Shown in pieces: positions 46,157 to 56,082 of a stretch of DNA of 58,476 bases. Where the stretch lies: assembly GCF_030604785.1 (NCBI RefSeq), contig NZ_JAUVVF010000018.1, forward strand, positions 1 through 58,476. The letters are read 5' to 3'. Numbering within the stretch: position 1 is the stretch's first letter; each line of letters begins with the position of its first letter. The stretch is from Paracoccus sp. (in: a-proteobacteria). Lineage in GTDB: Bacteria; Pseudomonadota; Alphaproteobacteria; Rhodobacterales; Rhodobacteraceae. The position numbers were made by a program, and so were the translations under genes. The notes under the pieces were generated by a model. The model had not been told where the DNA came from and ran no database searches. It saw nothing but the letters and a program-made list of their open reading frames with translations.

Positions 46157-46185
46157 TTGAATCCCCCTTGGGGCCTCTGTATAGG
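46157..46185 (+). promoter_or_regulatory. tRNA-Val promoter
   Basis: TTGAAT (46157-46162), 17-base spacer, TATAGG (46180-46185). The predicted start point is near 46192, about 40 bases before the mature tRNA. Confidence 0.65.
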
Positions 46186-46232
46186 ATCGCCAACCACGAG
46201 GGAGAGGGCCGATCGCCCTGGAACTCGAGGAC

Positions 46233-46307
46233 GGGCGGTTAGCTCAGCGGTAGAGCACTACGTTGACATCGTAGTGGCCACTGGTTCGATCCCAGTACCG
46301 CCCACCA
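46233..46307 (+). tRNA. tRNA-Val(GAC)
   Basis: 75-base cloverleaf including encoded CCA. Acceptor GGGCGGT pairs with ACCGCCC; D arm GCTC..GAGC; anticodon stem CTACG/CGTAG around loop TTGACAT with anticodon GAC; T arm ACTGG TTCGATC CCAGT. The tRNA reads GUC/GUU valine codons. Confidence 0.97.
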
Positions 46308-46318
46308 TTCTTTCGCCG

Positions 46319-46350
46319 CCCCCGGCCGGTTGTCGGGGGTATTTCGTTTT
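46319..46350 (+). terminator. Possible weak terminator after tRNA-Val
   Basis: Stem CCCCCG (46319-46324) with CGGGGG (46334-46339), 9-base loop, then TATTTCGTTTT. The interrupted T-tract suggests incomplete termination, so rpmJ downstream may be co-transcribed. Confidence 0.5.
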
Positions 46351-46390
46351 CAAGGCGGCAGCGCAGCGGCCGCGACGATGGAGAAGACCG

Positions 46391-46516
46391 ATGAAGGTTC
46401 GCAACTCGCTCCGCTCGCTCAAGAGCCGGCACCGCGACTGTCAGGTTGTGCGCCGCAAGGGCCGCATCTACGTGATCAACAAGACCAATCGCCGTTTCAA
46501 GGCCCGTCAGGGCTGA
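46391..46516 (+). CDS. rpmJ: 50S ribosomal protein L36
   Basis: A 41-residue ribosomal protein beginning [18 protein letters not shown] and ending NRRFKARQG. Only one cysteine remains, so it is the zinc-free, slightly longer L36 type that is standard in alphaproteobacteria. It lies 83 bases after tRNA-Val and has its own strong terminator 45 bases downstream. Confidence 0.97.
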   Translation: MKVRNSLRSLKSRHRDCQVVRRKGRIYVINKTNRRFKARQG

Positions 46517-46561
46517 GGATGGTCCTGCCGGGGATGCCCGGCAGATCACGGACGAAAAGAA

Positions 46562-46589
46562 CCCGCCGCAGCAATGCGGCGGGTTTTTT
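46562..46589 (+). terminator. Terminator of rpmJ
   Basis: Stem CCCGCCGCA (46562-46570) with TGCGGCGGG (46575-46583), 4-base loop, then six T. A second, shorter hairpin (CTGCCGGG..CCCGGCAG near 46525-46543) precedes it. Confidence 0.85.
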
Positions 46590-46725
46590 CGTGCCAAGCG
46601 GCAGAGCGACCGGCGCTGGTTAAGGTTTTCTTAAGTTTGCAGCTTCGCGGGCCTGCGGGCTGGTCTATGCTGTGACAGGCCGCGCGTTGCGGCTGTTGCT
46701 CTGTCCTGTGGTGAAGGGTCCGCGA

Positions 46726-47637
46726 ATGTTGCTCATCGGCAGTCTGATCGGTCTTGTCCTGGCGGCGTTCGTCATGGAATCCGGCCAGTCCGGCGACGAG
46801 GACACCAGCGACGACGATGCCCTGACCCCCGATCCCGACGACGCAGAGCGTCCGCCGGTCATGCCCGGACCGGACGGAACGCCGACGGTGCCACGGCAGA
46901 TCGTCGGGGATGACGATGGCGACACGCTGATGGGCGGGGCGGGCGATGACGTGATTCGCGGCGGCGCCGGGATGGACGACCTGCGCGGCGGTCTGGGCGC
47001 GGACACGATCCATGGCGGCGGCGGCGATGACTGGATCCAGGGCGATGCGGCCTATGGCGAGGGTGGCGACGACGTCATCTTCGGCGGTGACGGCAACGAC
47101 CATCTGAACGGGCAGGGCGGCGACGACCTGATCTATGGAGACGAGGGCGACGACACGATCTTTGGCGGCGAGGGAAACGACACGCTGTTCGGCGGGCCGG
47201 GCAATGACTGGCTGTCGGGCAATGACGGCGACGACGTGCTGGTCTCGACCGAGGGGTCCGACGATCTGGATGGAGGGCGCGGCAATGATGTGCTGATCGG
47301 CCATGACGGTCCCGAGACCGTCTGGATGAACGGGGGCGAGGGCGACGACACGCTGATGCCCGGCGCGCATGACTTCGCCTCGGGGAATGCGGGGGCCGAC
47401 ACCTTCGTGCTGCGCCAGATCCCGCAGGGCATGCCGACCATCGCCGATTATGACGCAGCCGAAGACCAGATCCACCTGCACCTGTCCGAGACGATCGCGC
47501 CCACCGCGCAGCTGACCCTGAGGCAGGATCTGGACGGAACCTACCTGCTGGAGGTCAACGGCCAGTCCGTCGGGCGCCTGTTGCAGCATGGCGGCCTGAG
47601 GCTGGAAGACATCCGCATCGTCGCGGTGCGCGACTGA
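46726..47637 (+). CDS. RTX calcium-binding repeat protein
   Basis: A 303-residue protein: N-terminal hydrophobic anchor or uncleaved signal about 2-17 (LLIGSLIGLVLAAFV), an acidic Asp/Pro linker about 20-60, then about a dozen nonapeptide RTX repeats (GGxGxDxLx, for example GGEGNDTLFGGPGNDWLSG) across about 65-205, and a C-terminal beta region. RTX repeats fold as a calcium-dependent beta roll. There is no visible enzymatic domain and no type I secretion gene nearby; the N-terminal helix suggests a membrane-anchored or Sec-exported form rather than the classic C-terminal export signal. ATG at 46726 has AAGGG upstream. Confidence 0.88.
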   Translation: MLLIGSLIGLVLAAFVMESGQSGDEDTSDDDALTPDPDDAERPPVMPGPDGTPTVPRQIVGDDDGDTLMGGAGDDVIRGGAGMDDLRGGLGADTIHGGGGDDWIQGDAAYGEGGDDVIFGGDGNDHLNGQGGDDLIYGDEGDDTIFGGEGNDTLFGGPGNDWLSGNDGDDVLVSTEGSDDLDGGRGNDVLIGHDGPETVWMNGGEGDDTLMPGAHDFASGNAGADTFVLRQIPQGMPTIADYDAAEDQIHLHLSETIAPTAQLTLRQDLDGTYLLEVNGQSVGRLLQHGGLRLEDIRIVAVRD

Positions 47638-47703
47638 CGCCGGTCCGGGGGCTTTTCTTTCAGGTGATTCTCGGTTATCTGCGCGCATCCTGCCGCCCTG
47701 ACG

Positions 47704-47744
47704 GGCCGGGAACCAAGTGGCCTGTGCTGGACGACATCCCGGCC
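47704..47744 (+). promoter_or_regulatory. Candidate S15 autoregulatory leader of rpsO
   Basis: Perfect 8-bp stem GGCCGGGA (47704-47711) with TCCCGGCC (47737-47744) enclosing 25 bases that can fold a small inner CCA..TGG helix, ending 34 bases before the rpsO ATG. S15 represses its own mRNA through leader structures in other bacteria, including alphaproteobacteria. Confidence 0.4.
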
Positions 47745-47778
47745 TGCGCCTTGACCCTAGATCCGAAAGGAGTACCCG

Positions 47779-48048
47779 ATGTCGATCACTGTTGAAGAAA
47801 AAGCCCGCGTCATCAAGGAATTCGGCACCAAGGAAGGCGATACCGGTTCGCCCGAGGTGCAGGTCGCGATCCTCAGCTCGCGCATCGCCACCCTGACCGA
47901 GCATTTCAAGACGCACAAGAAAGACAACCATTCGCGTCGTGGTCTGCTGAAGCTGGTCGCGCAGCGCCGCAAGCTGCTGGACTATCTGAAAGCCAAGGAA
48001 GAAGCGCGCTACACCGCGCTGATCGCCAAGCTGGGCCTGCGCCGCTGA
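47779..48048 (+). CDS. rpsO: 30S ribosomal protein S15
   Basis: An 89-residue ribosomal protein that binds 16S rRNA helices 20-22. [19 protein letters not shown] near 18-36 and the [20 protein letters not shown] block near 50-69 are conserved. Shine-Dalgarno AAAGGAG precedes the ATG. rpsO lies 1.1 kb before pnp in the same direction, but a convergent transporter gene separates them, so the usual rpsO-pnp operon is split. Confidence 0.98.
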   Translation: MSITVEEKARVIKEFGTKEGDTGSPEVQVAILSSRIATLTEHFKTHKKDNHSRRGLLKLVAQRRKLLDYLKAKEEARYTALIAKLGLRR

Positions 48049-48073
48049 TCCGGCGCGCCTGACGCGACAGACA

Positions 48074-48112
48074 GAACGCCCGCGGCCCCTGTGCTGCGGG
48101 CGTTTTCCGTTT
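48074..48112 (+). terminator. Terminator of rpsO
   Basis: Stem AACGCCCGC (48074-48082) with GCGGGCGTT (48096-48104), then TTCCGTTTT. It also separates rpsO from the convergent transporter gene. Confidence 0.8.
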
Positions 48113-48117
48113 TGCGC

Positions 48118-48918
48118 CTAGTCGCGCAGATAGGCGAACCAGTAGGCCAGCGCGATGGCCGCGCCGCCGATCAGGTTGCCGATGGTCGCAGCGACCAGAT
48201 TGGCCAGCACGCCCGACGCGGTGATGGCCGCGCCCGCGCCCTCGGTCACGGCCTGCACCATCCACGCATAGGGCAGCAGATACATGTTTGCGACCGAATG
48301 CTCGAACCCGGCGGCGACGAAGGCGGCGATTGGCAGGGTCAGGCCTGCCAGCTTCTGCGTCACCGTCTTGCCGCCATAGGCCAGCCAGACCGCAAGGCAG
48401 ACCAGCATGTTCGCAAGGATGCCGCTGGCCAGCATCGCGCCAAATCCCTGATCGGTCTTGGTCGCGCCCAGATCCAGCGCGGCGCGGCCCACGGCGCCCT
48501 CGCCGGCCTCGTGCAGGCCGGCTGCCAGAACCAGCAGTGCCAGCAGGACCGAGCCCGCGAAATTCGCCGCATAGACCACCGCCAGCGCCGCCGCCGCCCG
48601 CCCGGGCGCGACCTCGCCCGCCGCGACCGGCCCCGCCATCAGCGTGTTGCCGGTGAACAATTCGGCCCCGCCGATCATCACCAGCGCAAGGCCCATGGCA
48701 AAGACCAGCCCCGCCAGCACCTGGCCCACGCCGAAGGGCATCGCCTCGGCCCCGGCCAGCGCGATGATGGCGAACAGCCCGCCCAGACCGATATAGACCC
48801 CCGCCAGCACGCCCAGCATCATGCGCGGGCCATTCGCCAGATGCGCCTTGTCCTTCAGTGCGGCAAAGACCGTGGCGGCCAGATCGGGCGGTTCGGGCAG
48901 GGTCGGCGTGTCGGTCAT
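48118..48918 (-). CDS. Formate/nitrite transporter family protein
   Basis: A 266-residue FNT-family channel. Six membrane helices are recognisable, beginning LGVLAGVYIGLGGLFAIIAL near 32-51; GGAELFTGNTL near 80-90 and VYAANFAGSVL near 113-123 are the FNT signatures that form the half-helix constrictions. Substrate is formate, nitrite or hydrosulfide; the sequence does not separate these. ATG at 48918 is chosen because the N-terminus starts the family-like TLPEPPD region; the longer open frame is in the pnp upstream region. Confidence 0.88.
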   Translation of the reverse strand: MTDTPTLPEPPDLAATVFAALKDKAHLANGPRMMLGVLAGVYIGLGGLFAIIALAGAEAMPFGVGQVLAGLVFAMGLALVMIGGAELFTGNTLMAGPVAAGEVAPGRAAAALAVVYAANFAGSVLLALLVLAAGLHEAGEGAVGRAALDLGATKTDQGFGAMLASGILANMLVCLAVWLAYGGKTVTQKLAGLTLPIAAFVAAGFEHSVANMYLLPYAWMVQAVTEGAGAAITASGVLANLVAATIGNLIGGAAIALAYWFAYLRD

Positions 48919-49098
48919 CGCGGGCTCCTCGGCAGGGTCTGAGCCTTGGTAAGACGCGGAAGGCGCAGAGTGTTCCCGGCGCGCCCCTTCCCAACTGGCC
49001 CGATTTCCTGTATGTCGCCGGAATCTGTGACGTGACGCTTCGACCCCGGCGGACGCGAGAGGATTGGGGTCGGCGGCAATGGGGCCGCCATATGACAC

Positions 49099-49125
49099 GG
49101 GATGACCGGAGGGCCGGACCATCCC
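49099..49125 (+). promoter_or_regulatory. Hairpin in the pnp leader
   Basis: GGGATG (49099-49104) pairs with CATCCC (49120-49125), with an inner CCGG/CCGG pairing, ending 3 bases before AAGAGG of the pnp ribosome-binding site. E. coli pnp is controlled through a leader hairpin cut by RNase III; a similar role is possible here. Confidence 0.4.
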
Positions 49126-49138
49126 AAGAGGACATCAG

Positions 49139-51280
49139 ATGTTTGACGAAGTGAAGAAATCGATCCAGTGGGGCCAGGAAACGCTCACGCTGGAAACGGG
49201 CAAGGTTGCCCGTCAGGCCGACGGCAGCGTCATCGCCACCCTGGGCGAGACCAGCGTCATGGCCAACGTCACCTTCGCGAAGGAACCCAAGCCCGGGCAG
49301 GACTTCTTCCCGCTGACGGTTCACTATCAGGAAAAATACTACGCCGCCGGCAAGGTGCCCGGCGGTTTCTTCAAGCGCGAGGCGCGCCCGACCGAGAAAG
49401 AGACGCTGACCGCGCGTCTGATCGACCGTCCCTGCCGCCCGCTGTTCGCGCCGGGCTTCAAGAACGAAGTCCTGGTCATGTGCACCGTGCTGTCGCACGA
49501 CCTGGTCAACGACCCGGACATCGTGGCGATGATCGCCGCCTCGGCCGCGCTGACCATCTCGGGCGTGCCGTTCATGGGTCCGATCGGCGCCGCGCGCGTG
49601 GGCTTCTCGAACGGCGAATATGTGCTGAACCCCGAGGTTCAGGACATGGACCAGCTTCGCTCGAACCCCGAGCAGCGTCTGGACTTGGTCGTCGCCGGCA
49701 CGAAAGATGCCGTGATGATGGTCGAATCGGAAGCCTATGAGCTGACCGAGGAAGAGATGCTGGGCGCCGTGAAGTTCGGCCACGAGGCGATGCAGCCCGT
49801 GATCGACCTGATCATCGAACTGGCCGAAGCCGCCGCCAAAGAGCCCTTTGACTTCCAGTCGCCCGATTACAGCGAGATCTATGCCCGCGTGAAGGCTCTG
49901 GGCGAGACCGAGATGCGCGCGGCTTACGCGATCCGCGACAAGTCGGCCCGTCAGGATGCCGTTGCTGCGGCCAAGGCGACCGTCAAGGCCGGCCTGACCG
50001 AAGAGCAGCTGGCCGATCCGAACCTTGGCTCGGCGCTCAAGAAGCTGGAATCCGACATCCTGCGCGGCGACATCATCAACGGTGGCGCGCGCATCGACGG
50101 CCGTGACAACAAGACCGTCCGCCCGATCGTCAGCGAAGTCGGGATCCTGCCGCGCACCCACGGCTCGGCCCTCTTCACGCGCGGCGAGACGCAGGCGCTG
50201 GTCGTGACCACGCTCGGCACAGGCGACGATGAGCAGATCATCGACGCGCTGCACGGCAACTTCCGTTCGAACTTCCTGCTGCACTACAACTTCCCGCCCT
50301 ATTCGGTCGGTGAGGTTGGCCGCGTGGGCTCGCCCGGTCGCCGCGAGATCGGCCACGGCAAGCTCGCATGGCGCGCGCTGCAGGCGGTGCTCCCGGCGCC
50401 GACCGACTTCCCCTACACGATCCGCGTCGTGTCCGAGATCACGGAATCGAACGGCTCGTCCTCGATGGCCTCGGTCTGCGGCGGTTCGCTGTCGATGATG
50501 GATGCGGGCGTTCCGCTGAAGGCGCCGGTGGCCGGCGTCGCGATGGGTCTGATCCTGGAAGATGACGGCCGCTTTGCGGTGCTGACGGACATCCTGGGCG
50601 ACGAGGATCACTTGGGCGACATGGACTTCAAGGTGGCGGGGACCGAAAACGGGATCACGTCGCTGCAGATGGACATCAAGGTCCAGGGCATCACGCCCGC
50701 GATCATGGAGCAGGCCCTGGCGCAAGCCAAGGACGGCCGTCTGCACATCCTCTCGGAGATGGCCAAGGCCCTGACCGAAGGCCGTCGCGAGTTCAGCGCA
50801 CACGCTCCGCGCATCGAGACGATGCAGATCCCGACCGACAAGATCCGCGAAGTGATCGGTTCGGGCGGCAAGGTGATCCGCGAGATCGTCGAGGTCTCGG
50901 GTGCCAAGGTCGACATCAACGACGATGGCGTGATCAAGATCGCCTCGGCCAATGGCGAGTCGATCAAGAAGGCCTATGACATGATCTACTCGATCGTGGC
51001 CGAGCCGGAAGAAGGCAAGGTCTATACCGGCAAGGTCGTGAAGCTGGTCGATTTCGGCGCCTTCGTGAACTTCTTCGGCAAGCGCGACGGGTTGGTCCAT
51101 GTCAGCCAGATCGCCAACCGCCGCCTGACCCACCCGAACGAGATCCTCAAAGAGGGTCAAGAGGTGAAGGTCAAGCTGCTGGGCTTCGACGATCGCGGCA
51201 AGGTCCGTCTGGGCATGAAGATGGTCGATCAGGAAACCGGCGAGGAAATCGTCGAGAAGAAAGAAGAAACCGCCGAGTGA
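49139..51280 (+). CDS. pnp: Polyribonucleotide nucleotidyltransferase (PNPase)
   Basis: Phosphorolytic 3'-5' exoribonuclease of the degradosome. The protein is 713 residues: two RNase PH domains (first about 10-145, second about 320-540 with [19 protein letters not shown]), an intervening helical domain, a KH domain near 560-615 ([15 protein letters not shown]) and an S1 domain near 622-690 ([20 protein letters not shown]). It ends in an acidic tail. Shine-Dalgarno AAGAGG precedes the ATG. Confidence 0.98.
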   Translation: MFDEVKKSIQWGQETLTLETGKVARQADGSVIATLGETSVMANVTFAKEPKPGQDFFPLTVHYQEKYYAAGKVPGGFFKREARPTEKETLTARLIDRPCRPLFAPGFKNEVLVMCTVLSHDLVNDPDIVAMIAASAALTISGVPFMGPIGAARVGFSNGEYVLNPEVQDMDQLRSNPEQRLDLVVAGTKDAVMMVESEAYELTEEEMLGAVKFGHEAMQPVIDLIIELAEAAAKEPFDFQSPDYSEIYARVKALGETEMRAAYAIRDKSARQDAVAAAKATVKAGLTEEQLADPNLGSALKKLESDILRGDIINGGARIDGRDNKTVRPIVSEVGILPRTHGSALFTRGETQALVVTTLGTGDDEQIIDALHGNFRSNFLLHYNFPPYSVGEVGRVGSPGRREIGHGKLAWRALQAVLPAPTDFPYTIRVVSEITESNGSSSMASVCGGSLSMMDAGVPLKAPVAGVAMGLILEDDGRFAVLTDILGDEDHLGDMDFKVAGTENGITSLQMDIKVQGITPAIMEQALAQAKDGRLHILSEMAKALTEGRREFSAHAPRIETMQIPTDKIREVIGSGGKVIREIVEVSGAKVDINDDGVIKIASANGESIKKAYDMIYSIVAEPEEGKVYTGKVVKLVDFGAFVNFFGKRDGLVHVSQIANRRLTHPNEILKEGQEVKVKLLGFDDRGKVRLGMKMVDQETGEEIVEKKEETAE

Positions 51281-51299
51281 TCGGTTGTTTCTGAAAGGA

Positions 51300-51327
51300 A
51301 AGGCCCCGCTATTGCGGGGCCTTTTTT
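51300..51327 (+). terminator. Terminator of pnp
   Basis: Stem AAGGCCCCGC (51300-51309) with GCGGGGCCTT (51314-51323), 4-base loop, then T-tract. Being A/T flanked, it may also work for the convergent clpB. Confidence 0.85.
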
Positions 51328-51340
51328 CGTTTGCAGGGGG

Positions 51341-53971
<2,631 letters not shown>

Positions 53972-54049
53972 CGGGTCACTCCTTTCGCTAAGCCCCCGGG
54001 TCGCGGGCGCCCGTTCGCGGCACGCCCCCATCCGGGTCTGATGAACCAG

Positions 54050-54077
54050 ATTTGGGTGCTTTGCGGCGGCTTTCAAG
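54050..54077 (-). promoter_or_regulatory. Sigma-32 (RpoH) heat-shock promoter of clpB
   Basis: Minus-strand CTTGAAA (54071-54077), 14-base spacer, CCCAAAT (54050-54056). This is a near-perfect match to the alphaproteobacterial RpoH consensus. Predicted leader about 70 bases before the clpB ATG. Confidence 0.8.
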
Positions 54078-54130
54078 CGCCCGGCTCGCATGTCATAAGG
54101 CGCCGATTTCGATGACAGGAGAAACGGGCG

Positions 54131-54811
54131 ATGGATGACCGGCTGATCGTGGCGCTGGATGTGCCGAATGCCGTGGCGGGGCTGGATCTGGCCGGGCGTC
54201 TGGGTGATGCCGTGGGCTTCTACAAGATCGGGCTGGGCATGCTGACCGGCGGCGGCCTCGCGCTTGCGCGCGAGCTGAAGGACGAACACGGCAAGCGCAT
54301 CTTCCTGGACATGAAGCTCTTTGACATCGGCGCCACGGTCGAGGCCGCCGTGCGCGGGCTGGCGCAGTTCGATCTGGATTTCCTGACCGTCCACGGCGAT
54401 CCGCATGTGGTTGCGGCCGCCAAGCAGGGCGCGGCGGGAACGGGGTTGAAAATCCTGGGCGTGACGATCCTGACCTCGCTGGACCGGGCGGATCTGGATG
54501 CCGGGCTGATCCGTGCGGGCGATCTGCACGAGATCACGGTTGAACGTGCCGCCCGCGCCTTCGAGGCGGGCGCCGACGGCATCATCTGTTCCCCGCGCGA
54601 GGCAGCTGCGATCCGTGCCTTGCCGGGATCGGGGCTGATCGTGACGCCCGGCGTGCGGCCCGCAGGTGCGGCCCGTGGCGATCAGAAGCGGGTCGAGACG
54701 CCCGCCGCCGCGCTGCAGGCCGGCGCCGACCACATTGTCGTGGGGCGCCCGATCTGGCAGGCCCCGGACCCTCGGGCCGCCGCTCAGGCAATCCTGTCCG
54801 AGATCGGCTAA
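54131..54811 (+). CDS. pyrF: Orotidine 5'-phosphate decarboxylase
   Basis: Last step of UMP synthesis. The protein is 226 residues of the TIM-barrel OMPDC family. N-terminal [16 protein letters not shown] near 5-20; the catalytic Lys-Asp array is in [15 protein letters not shown] near 57-71; phosphate-binding VTPGVRP near 175-181 and [12 protein letters not shown] near 198-209 follow. It ends 4 bases inside the convergent lrgB. Confidence 0.96.
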   Translation: MDDRLIVALDVPNAVAGLDLAGRLGDAVGFYKIGLGMLTGGGLALARELKDEHGKRIFLDMKLFDIGATVEAAVRGLAQFDLDFLTVHGDPHVVAAAKQGAAGTGLKILGVTILTSLDRADLDAGLIRAGDLHEITVERAARAFEAGADGIICSPREAAAIRALPGSGLIVTPGVRPAGAARGDQKRVETPAAALQAGADHIVVGRPIWQAPDPRAAAQAILSEIG

Positions 54812-55527
54812 CCCGCAAACAGCCGCAGCGCGAGGGGCGCGATGATCGCGGCCAGCACCGCGTTCAGCCCCATGCCGATGCCGGAAAAGGCGCCCGCCGT
54901 GGGGTTCACCTGAAAGGCGCGCGCCGTGCCGATGCCGTGGGCGGCCACGCCCACCGCAAAGCCGCGCGCCCGCCAGTCGCGGATCTTCAGCGCGTTCAGC
55001 ATCGGCGTCACGATGATCGCGCCGAAGATGCCCGTCAGCAGCACAAGCGCCGCCGTCAGGGTGGGCTGGCCCCCCAGCCGCTCGGCGATGCCGATGGCGA
55101 CGGGTGCGGTCGTCGATTTGGGCGCCAGTGAGGCCAGGACGCCGCCCTCGATCCCGAAGGCCCGCGCGATGGCCAGCGCCGAGATCACAGCGACACTCGA
55201 TCCCGCCAGCAGTCCCGCAAGCATCGGCAGGGCGGCGCGGCGGATGCGGGGCAGGTTGTCGTAAAGCGGCAGCGCCAGCGCGACGGTGGCGGGGCCAAGC
55301 ATGAAATGGACGAATTGCGCGCCCCCGAAATAGGTCGCGTAATCGGTGCCGGTCAGCCACAGCAGCACCGCCAGCAGCGCGACTGCGACCAGAACCGGGT
55401 TGGCGATGCTGCGCCGCCCCGCCGCGCGAAAGACCGCGTCGCCCGCCAGATAGGCCAGCAGCGTCGCGGTCAGCCACAGAAGCGGCCCCTGCGCCAGATA
55501 GGACCAGATCAGTGCCGGATCACTCAC
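54808..55527 (-). CDS. lrgB: LrgB-family membrane protein
   Basis: A 239-residue LrgB/CidB-like protein with about seven to eight helices. [20 protein letters not shown] near 133-152 is the family signature, and [10 protein letters not shown] near 86-95 is typical. It works with LrgA as a holin-like or metabolite (pyruvate/glycolate-type) transport system; the physiological role is not settled. The start is a GTG at 55527, overlapping the lrgA stop by 8 bases. Converges with pyrF. Confidence 0.88.
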   Translation of the reverse strand: MSDPALIWSYLAQGPLLWLTATLLAYLAGDAVFRAAGRRSIANPVLVAVALLAVLLWLTGTDYATYFGGAQFVHFMLGPATVALALPLYDNLPRIRRAALPMLAGLLAGSSVAVISALAIARAFGIEGGVLASLAPKSTTAPVAIGIAERLGGQPTLTAALVLLTGIFGAIIVTPMLNALKIRDWRARGFAVGVAAHGIGTARAFQVNPTAGAFSGIGMGLNAVLAAIIAPLALRLFAG

Positions 55528-55900
55528 GTCCCTGATCCTTCAGCGCCTGCGGTTCCTCGGTTCCGGTCAGGCGGGCGACGGCGGTGAAGGCCAGCGCTCC
55601 CGCCGCGATGGCCAGCGCGGTCGAGCCCATCAGCGCGACCGCCAGCCCCAGCCCGTGGCTTTGCAGCACGTCCCAATGCGCGACCACGCCGACGCCAGCG
55701 GGCACGAAGAACAGCGACAGATGCGCCAAGAGGCCCTGCGCGGTGGGCCGGATCGCCTCGGCCAGGCCGGGGCGCAGCAGGCAGGCCAAGACCAGCGCCA
55801 CCAGCCCGACCACCGGGCCGGGCAGCGGCAGGGCCAGCGCGCGCGAGGCGATCTCACCGCCAAGCTGGAAGGTCAGGATCAGGGCGAGAACGCGGATCAT
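55520..55900 (-). CDS. lrgA: LrgA/CidA-family holin-like protein
   Basis: A 126-residue membrane protein of the CidA/LrgA family, with helices near 2-20, 26-45, 58-80 and 90-112. FQLGGEIASRALALPLPGPVVG near 11-32 (read in parts) and FFVPAGVGVV near 66-75 are the family blocks. It overlaps lrgB by 8 bases, the usual lrgAB pair. ATG at 55900 is chosen because the upstream frame lacks family resemblance. Confidence 0.88.
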   Translation of the reverse strand: MIRVLALILTFQLGGEIASRALALPLPGPVVGLVALVLACLLRPGLAEAIRPTAQGLLAHLSLFFVPAGVGVVAHWDVLQSHGLGLAVALMGSTALAIAAGALAFTAVARLTGTEEPQALKDQGRE

Positions 55901-55956
55901 GCGCGCAGAGTAGCGCCCCGCGCCCCACCGCGCCAGAGGGGGCCAAGGCCGCATCT

Positions 55957-55965
55957 TGTGGATAA
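55957..55965 (-). promoter_or_regulatory. Single perfect DnaA-box 9-mer
   Basis: TTATCCACA on the minus strand, in the spacer between lrgA and smc. It is alone, with no cluster or AT-rich unwinding region, so an origin is not supported. Confidence 0.3.
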
Positions 55966-55998
55966 GTCCGGCCTCGGCCTCGACATCTAGCGGGTCGG

Positions 55999-56027
55999 TT
56001 GACTTGGGCGGCCCCTGCGGGGACAAT
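55999..56027 (+). promoter_or_regulatory. smc sigma-70 promoter
   Basis: TTGACT (55999-56004), 17-base spacer, GACAAT (56022-56027). Predicted leader about 49 bases to the smc start. Confidence 0.6.
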
Positions 56028-56082
56028 CCGCCATTGCCCGAATCTGGCCGCGTCCCGGCCACCCGATCTGACGGACCCGACC

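Noticed and set aside
46920..47330. Possible DNA satellite repeat
   Set aside because: The periodicity reflects the coding RTX nonapeptides (GGxGxDxLx) and not a DNA-level repeat.
47906..51160. 1084-codon minus-strand frame opposite pnp
   Set aside because: Antisense shadow joining pnp and the transporter region; the true transporter gene starts at 48918.
53972..55477. Apparent 500-residue N-terminal extension of ClpB
   Set aside because: The extra frame crosses pyrF and lrgB antisense, lacks any family resemblance, and the ATG at 53971 has a good ribosome-binding site and a sigma-32 promoter upstream.
55957..55965. Replication origin near smc
   Set aside because: Only a single DnaA box, no AT-rich region and no neighbouring dnaA, gidA or parAB genes.
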